NCBI RefSeq assembly: GCF_002117485.1
Contig: NZ_CP021032.1
Span: 124,001 to 188,000, forward strand
From: Rhizobium sp. NXC14
GTDB lineage: Bacteria > Pseudomonadota > Alphaproteobacteria > Rhizobiales > Rhizobiaceae
Direction: 5' to 3'
Length of the DNA stretch: 64,000 nt
Within the stretch, counting starts at the first letter, position 1; each line of letters opens with the position of its first letter. The notes beneath the pieces were generated by a model. That model was given only the letters and a program-made list of their open reading frames with translations, was not told the DNA's origin and did not search any database. This document shows, in pieces, positions 61,026 through 64,000 of the stretch. A program made the translations under genes and the position numbers.

Positions 61026-61628
61026 TCAATCACCATCGCCCGATCTGCGGGGGATGAAGCCGCCTGATCTCGACATCACCCCGCCGGAGCGGGACAAGGC
61101 GCCGCCCGATCTGGACAATCCGCCGCTCGCCATTCCTCGAGGATCAGCCGAGGCCTCGGCCGAGAGCAGGATTTGCTCCAGACTTCCCGTTTGGGCATCA
61201 AGCCTCATCGAGATGTCGTCCTTGTCGTAAATCCAGACCTTCATATCTCTGGCGAGAGCTCCGATCTGGGAGCCGAGGCCTGTTCGTGCACTCGATCCCG
61301 GGGAGCGAGACAATCTGTCGTATTCAATATCGCCATCGACGTTCCGAGGAGGGGGATCGTCGGGATTCAGGCCGCTGCCGTGGACAACGAAGATAGCGGG
61401 CCGGCTCAGTTCAACGAAAGTTCCCTCGAAAGAGAAAGCGTAGATCCGCGCGAGAGTCGCGTCGTTCGTGCCGAGCTGGCGCCGCAGAAAACTATTCGCG
61501 CCCAATGGATTTCCCATCAGCGGCTGATAAACGTCGCCTCTCAAAAGAAGGTCACTCAGTTCACGACCGAAGAGATACACTGCTGATACGCCCAACAAGG
61601 TTTCGTTGTCTGCCACGTCTGCCTCCAT
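61026..61628 (-). CDS. Hypothetical protein with C-terminal SRSGG repeats
   Basis: 200 residues. No signal peptide or obvious catalytic motif; residues 1-165 look globular. Residues 169-191 are a tandem repeat of an 8-residue unit, LSRSGGA/V-type, followed by a basic/acidic end FIPRRSGDGD. The same SRSG motif ends the protease encoded 8 nt upstream. The repeats are also visible in DNA. Function unknown; possible IPT-protein or protease partner. Confidence 0.7.
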   Translation of the reverse strand: MEADVADNETLLGVSAVYLFGRELSDLLLRGDVYQPLMGNPLGANSFLRRQLGTNDATLARIYAFSFEGTFVELSRPAIFVVHGSGLNPDDPPPRNVDGDIEYDRLSRSPGSSARTGLGSQIGALARDMKVWIYDKDDISMRLDAQTGSLEQILLSAEASADPRGMASGGLSRSGGALSRSGGVMSRSGGFIPRRSGDGD

Positions 61629-61636
61629 CTACCTGG

Positions 61637-62968
61637 TTATTGACCGATGCCTGATCTCGACAGCAGAACTTTCTCGCGATAGCTCATCTTCGGAAGCTTC
61701 AGATGATCTCTCGGCAGCAATATTCGCGCAGAGTGAAAATGGCTGCGATGCTCGCTACCCTTGAGAGGCGCGCCGGCGTGTAGCTCGCCGATCGCCCGTT
61801 GCCCGAAATTTCCGGTGATGATCCCCGCGAATTGGCCGCCACTTTCCTTCCGATCAACTGCAAGCATCGTTTCCGCGACGTCGCCGTAGTCCAGAAAATC
61901 GGGTGCGAGAGCCCACAAGGTTTCGGCCAGATATGTGCCGGCGATGTCTCGTGCATCGAGCAGCGCTTCGACAAATCCATCCGGGTTCCGCCCAAAAGCG
62001 CGGTCGAAAGCGTGCTGTACGGGTGCCTCGGCAGTCGGATCGAACTCGGCAATATCGGAGAGATCTTCGACGGCCCGCGAGATAAGACCTCGCGCCACCA
62101 GGCTCTCGTGGAAGATATCGACGAGTATATCGAATACCGCACCGGTTAGCGGTTGCGAGAGCTCGTGTTCGTCCTTCCAGCCACGAGTGAACTCGGCCAT
62201 CGTCCGTTTGTTGTTTGCCGAACGAATTTGGCGATGCGGCGAAAATTCCGAAAAACGCGCCAGGCGATTTGCCCGGTAAAGGTTGCCGCACGTCTCCTCA
62301 AGAACATTATCGATCACCGATGGAAAATGCATGGCAGCGATCAGCGACACGCAGTCGGAGAAGGCCTCCTGGAAACCGAGATATTCCGGATACTCGGTTC
62401 CCGGGCGCGGTACGCCGAGGACGCTGAATATGATCGCGTGTCCCACCTCGTGGGCGATGACGTCGAAATCCAGGCTGAAGGGGAGGATGCGCCCGTCCTT
62501 CTCGAACTGGCTGCCGACTTCAAGAAAGCCATAGCCGTACTGAGCATTGTCCCACTGCGGCAAAATGGAGATTTCCAATCGGTCGTAATGATCGCGAAAA
62601 TGCCACGTAAGCGGCTGGCCGAGATAGCGCTCCCAGACATCGAGTGTGAACCGGACGCAGCCGAAGACATGCGCGGCTTCGAAACCAGGCATCGAAGGTC
62701 GGAGATGGTCGAAATTGCCGCCCCCGTCGGGATTAGCCGGGTCGAGGATTTTGCCGGTCCAGGGCGGAAAGGACATATACGGCGTTCCGAGCGGGCCGTG
62801 GTTTACACCATAGGGAGAGATTTTGCCGACCGGCTCAACAACAAACATGCGATCGTCGGCCGGACCAGCGGTCAGGCTGCCCAACGGAGACGACACTTCG
62901 ACAATCTCGGGACTGGACCGAGCATCTTCAAAGGGAGGCTGCACAAAAAGTCTGAACCGGGTGCCCAT
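61637..62968 (-). CDS. Thermolysin-like (gluzincin) zinc metalloprotease, unknown role
   Basis: 443 residues from ATG 62968, which follows GGGGGAG; a further in-frame ATG 15 nt upstream lacks a ribosome site. The zinc motif HEVGH lies at residues 173-177 and the downstream third ligand in GFQEAFSD (Glu201), the HExxH-N23-E spacing of gluzincins related to thermolysin (M4). No signal peptide or pro-domain is evident. The C-terminal half is helical, and the protein ends LLSRSGIGQ, echoing its operon neighbour. First gene of the unit; target unknown. Confidence 0.78.
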   Translation of the reverse strand: MGTRFRLFVQPPFEDARSSPEIVEVSSPLGSLTAGPADDRMFVVEPVGKISPYGVNHGPLGTPYMSFPPWTGKILDPANPDGGGNFDHLRPSMPGFEAAHVFGCVRFTLDVWERYLGQPLTWHFRDHYDRLEISILPQWDNAQYGYGFLEVGSQFEKDGRILPFSLDFDVIAHEVGHAIIFSVLGVPRPGTEYPEYLGFQEAFSDCVSLIAAMHFPSVIDNVLEETCGNLYRANRLARFSEFSPHRQIRSANNKRTMAEFTRGWKDEHELSQPLTGAVFDILVDIFHESLVARGLISRAVEDLSDIAEFDPTAEAPVQHAFDRAFGRNPDGFVEALLDARDIAGTYLAETLWALAPDFLDYGDVAETMLAVDRKESGGQFAGIITGNFGQRAIGELHAGAPLKGSEHRSHFHSARILLPRDHLKLPKMSYREKVLLSRSGIGQ

Positions 62969-63064
62969 CCGCTCCCCCCTCAAAAGACTTTCATGATTGC
63001 CAGTTTAAGTTGACATTCGACGCTCGCGGCAGATTTAGCAAGTAATAAAATAGTATTAGGGGCG

Positions 63065-64000
63065 TTATTCAGACAGTGAAACCAGTTTCAAATAACGCGG
63101 GTGACTGCGGATGGGATCGAGATCGGAATCATTCTTGAACCAGAGCCGCATTTCGATACCGACTTGCGGCATCCAGACTTCAAGCAAGTCTATCGCCCGA
63201 TCGATCTCGCCAAGCAGTGCATAGGTGCAGGCGGCGTTGTACTGGATGTTTATGTCATCGGGATCCGTCGCCAGGGAGCGCGCCAACCATTCCAGTGCGG
63301 TGTCGCGAACACCGAGGAAGGCAAGGGCCGTCGCTCCCAGGCAGGCAACATTGGCATTCTCCGGGTGGAGCCGCAGTTCCTCCTCCGCCCTTTTCAATGC
63401 GATCCTGGCATAGCTGCTGGCCTTATCTATTTGTCCGAGTGAACGTAAGACATTCACAAGCATGATCGGTGCACCGTAGTCGGCAGGTTTGATTTCCATC
63501 GCCCGCTGAAAGTGCGTAGCCGCAAGTTCGAACTGACCGTCGGTCACGCAAAATTCGGCATAGTAGCGGTTCGCCTCGTGGCAATTCGCATCGAGCGACA
63601 AAGCCTGCTCGAATGCGGAAACTGCCTCGGTGCGATTGCCGGCCACCGCCAAAGCAAATCCCTTGGCTGCATAGGCCTCCGCCAGATTGGGATCGATAAC
63701 GAGCGCCGTCGCCGTGTTTGCAAGAATATCCTCCACCGGAATTTCAGCGCCGAATTGAGACCGTAGGCGCGCATCGCAGACCGCGATGCCGGCATAGGCG
63801 CGGGCATAACCCGGATCCAGTTCGATGGCTCTGGCGAAGCTCCGCCTGGCCATCAGATGGTTGGAGCGTGAGGCAATATGGTAGTATTCGCGCCCCCGGA
63901 GGAAATGCGTATAGGCCTCAACGCTCTCTGTCGGCGCCTGCTCGATTGCTCGCTTCTCCTCCGGCAGCAGCTTGACCTTGAGCTGCCCGACGATTGCCTT
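63065..64000 (-). CDS. TPR-repeat C-terminal part of a class III adenylate-cyclase-type protein, 5' end beyond window
   Basis: The frame is open to the right edge: upstream of the Met at 63853 it continues through VGQLKVKLLPEEKRAIEQAP and SVEAYTHFLRGREYYH, a segment that in rhizobial adenylate cyclases joins the cyclase and TPR parts. About 311 residues are visible. They contain repeated TPR units (for example RSFARAIELDPGYARAYAG, LAEAYAAKGFALAVAGNRTEAV). The catalytic cyclase domain, if present, lies outside the window, so the assignment is by similarity of this region. Ends 97 nt before the protease start on the same strand. Confidence 0.75.
   Translation of the reverse strand, partial: KAIVGQLKVKLLPEEKRAIEQAPTESVEAYTHFLRGREYYHIASRSNHLMARRSFARAIELDPGYARAYAGIAVCDARLRSQFGAEIPVEDILANTATALVIDPNLAEAYAAKGFALAVAGNRTEAVSAFEQALSLDANCHEANRYYAEFCVTDGQFELAATHFQRAMEIKPADYGAPIMLVNVLRSLGQIDKASSYARIALKRAEEELRLHPENANVACLGATALAFLGVRDTALEWLARSLATDPDDINIQYNAACTYALLGEIDRAIDLLEVWMPQVGIEMRLWFKNDSDLDPIRSHPRYLKLVSLSE

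Noticed and set aside
1..64000. CRISPR arrays, tRNA/rRNA genes, insertion sequences, integrases
   Set aside because: Looked for regularly spaced repeats, conserved RNA sequence and transposase/integrase proteins; none were seen.

Overview
The window is a gene-dense, high-GC stretch that reads as an accessory replicon or chromosomal catabolic region of a Rhizobium-type alphaproteobacterium, probably close to R. leguminosarum/R. etli. The basis is a recognisable mctP/mctS/mctR locus, six separate ABC importers (dipeptide, ribose-type twice, polar amino acid twice, sulfonate-type), LacI/IclR/LysR/Lrp-regulated catabolic operons, a chemoreceptor ending in DWEEF, and a TPR tail typical of the many rhizobial class III adenylate cyclases. 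No tRNA, rRNA, CRISPR array, insertion sequence or replication origin was seen. The replicon type cannot be told from the window.

Layout. 1-5.3 kb: dipeptide-type ABC transporter (two permeases, fused double ATPase) with a CocE-type hydrolase, then a convergent HSL-type esterase. 6.5-9.1 kb: ECF sigma factor translationally coupled to a membrane-anchored VWA protein. 9.2-20.0 kb: a gluconate/idonate/ketogluconate regulon (lactonase, LacI regulator, idnD, 2-hydroxyacid dehydrogenase, idnO, gntK, a beta-hydroxyacid dehydrogenase, and a ribose-type ABC transporter) tied together by four copies of an ATGTTATCGATAACAT-like operator. 20.3-21.4 kb: an LLM flavin monooxygenase gene broken by one extra G. 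22.0-24.0 kb: chemoreceptor. 24.1-28.1 kb: mctP monocarboxylate symporter, a DUF3311 partner, a previously overlooked 43-codon ORF, and the MctR/MctS two-component pair. 28.1-32.8 kb: Lrp-type regulator divergent from an amino-acid ABC transporter and a homocysteine S-methyltransferase. 33.0-33.7 kb: Phd/PIN toxin-antitoxin pair. 33.75-37.8 kb: sulfonate-type ABC transporter plus NtaA/SnaA-type monooxygenase.

38.0-48.5 kb: an IclR-controlled cluster with a second ribose-type ABC transporter, a COG3618 amidohydrolase, a D-serine-dehydratase-like PLP enzyme, RidA, a zinc deacylase, and a divergent TIM-barrel orphan. The same TGTCCA-type direct repeat lies at both ends. 48.6-53.2 kb: SDR, polar amino-acid ABC transporter and RraA-type aldolase, divergent from a LysR regulator (53.5 kb). 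54.4-60.4 kb: one tightly overlapped operon accB-accC-(biotinyl-like protein lacking its lysine)-pxpB-pxpC-pxpA-aminotransferase. 60.65-63.0 kb: a three-gene unit of unknown proteins that includes a thermolysin-like HExxH protease. The window ends inside a TPR/adenylate-cyclase-type gene.

Working together: the first sugar-acid regulon plausibly converts lactones, L-idonate and 5-ketogluconate to 6-phosphogluconate. The strongest candidates for an undescribed system are the biotin-carboxylase/oxoprolinase hybrid operon with its facing amino-acid importer and RraA aldolase, the IclR cluster built around a PLP deaminase plus RidA, and the protease operon whose products share SRSG-type C-terminal tails. 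All functions are inferred from sequence recognition alone; no database search was possible.
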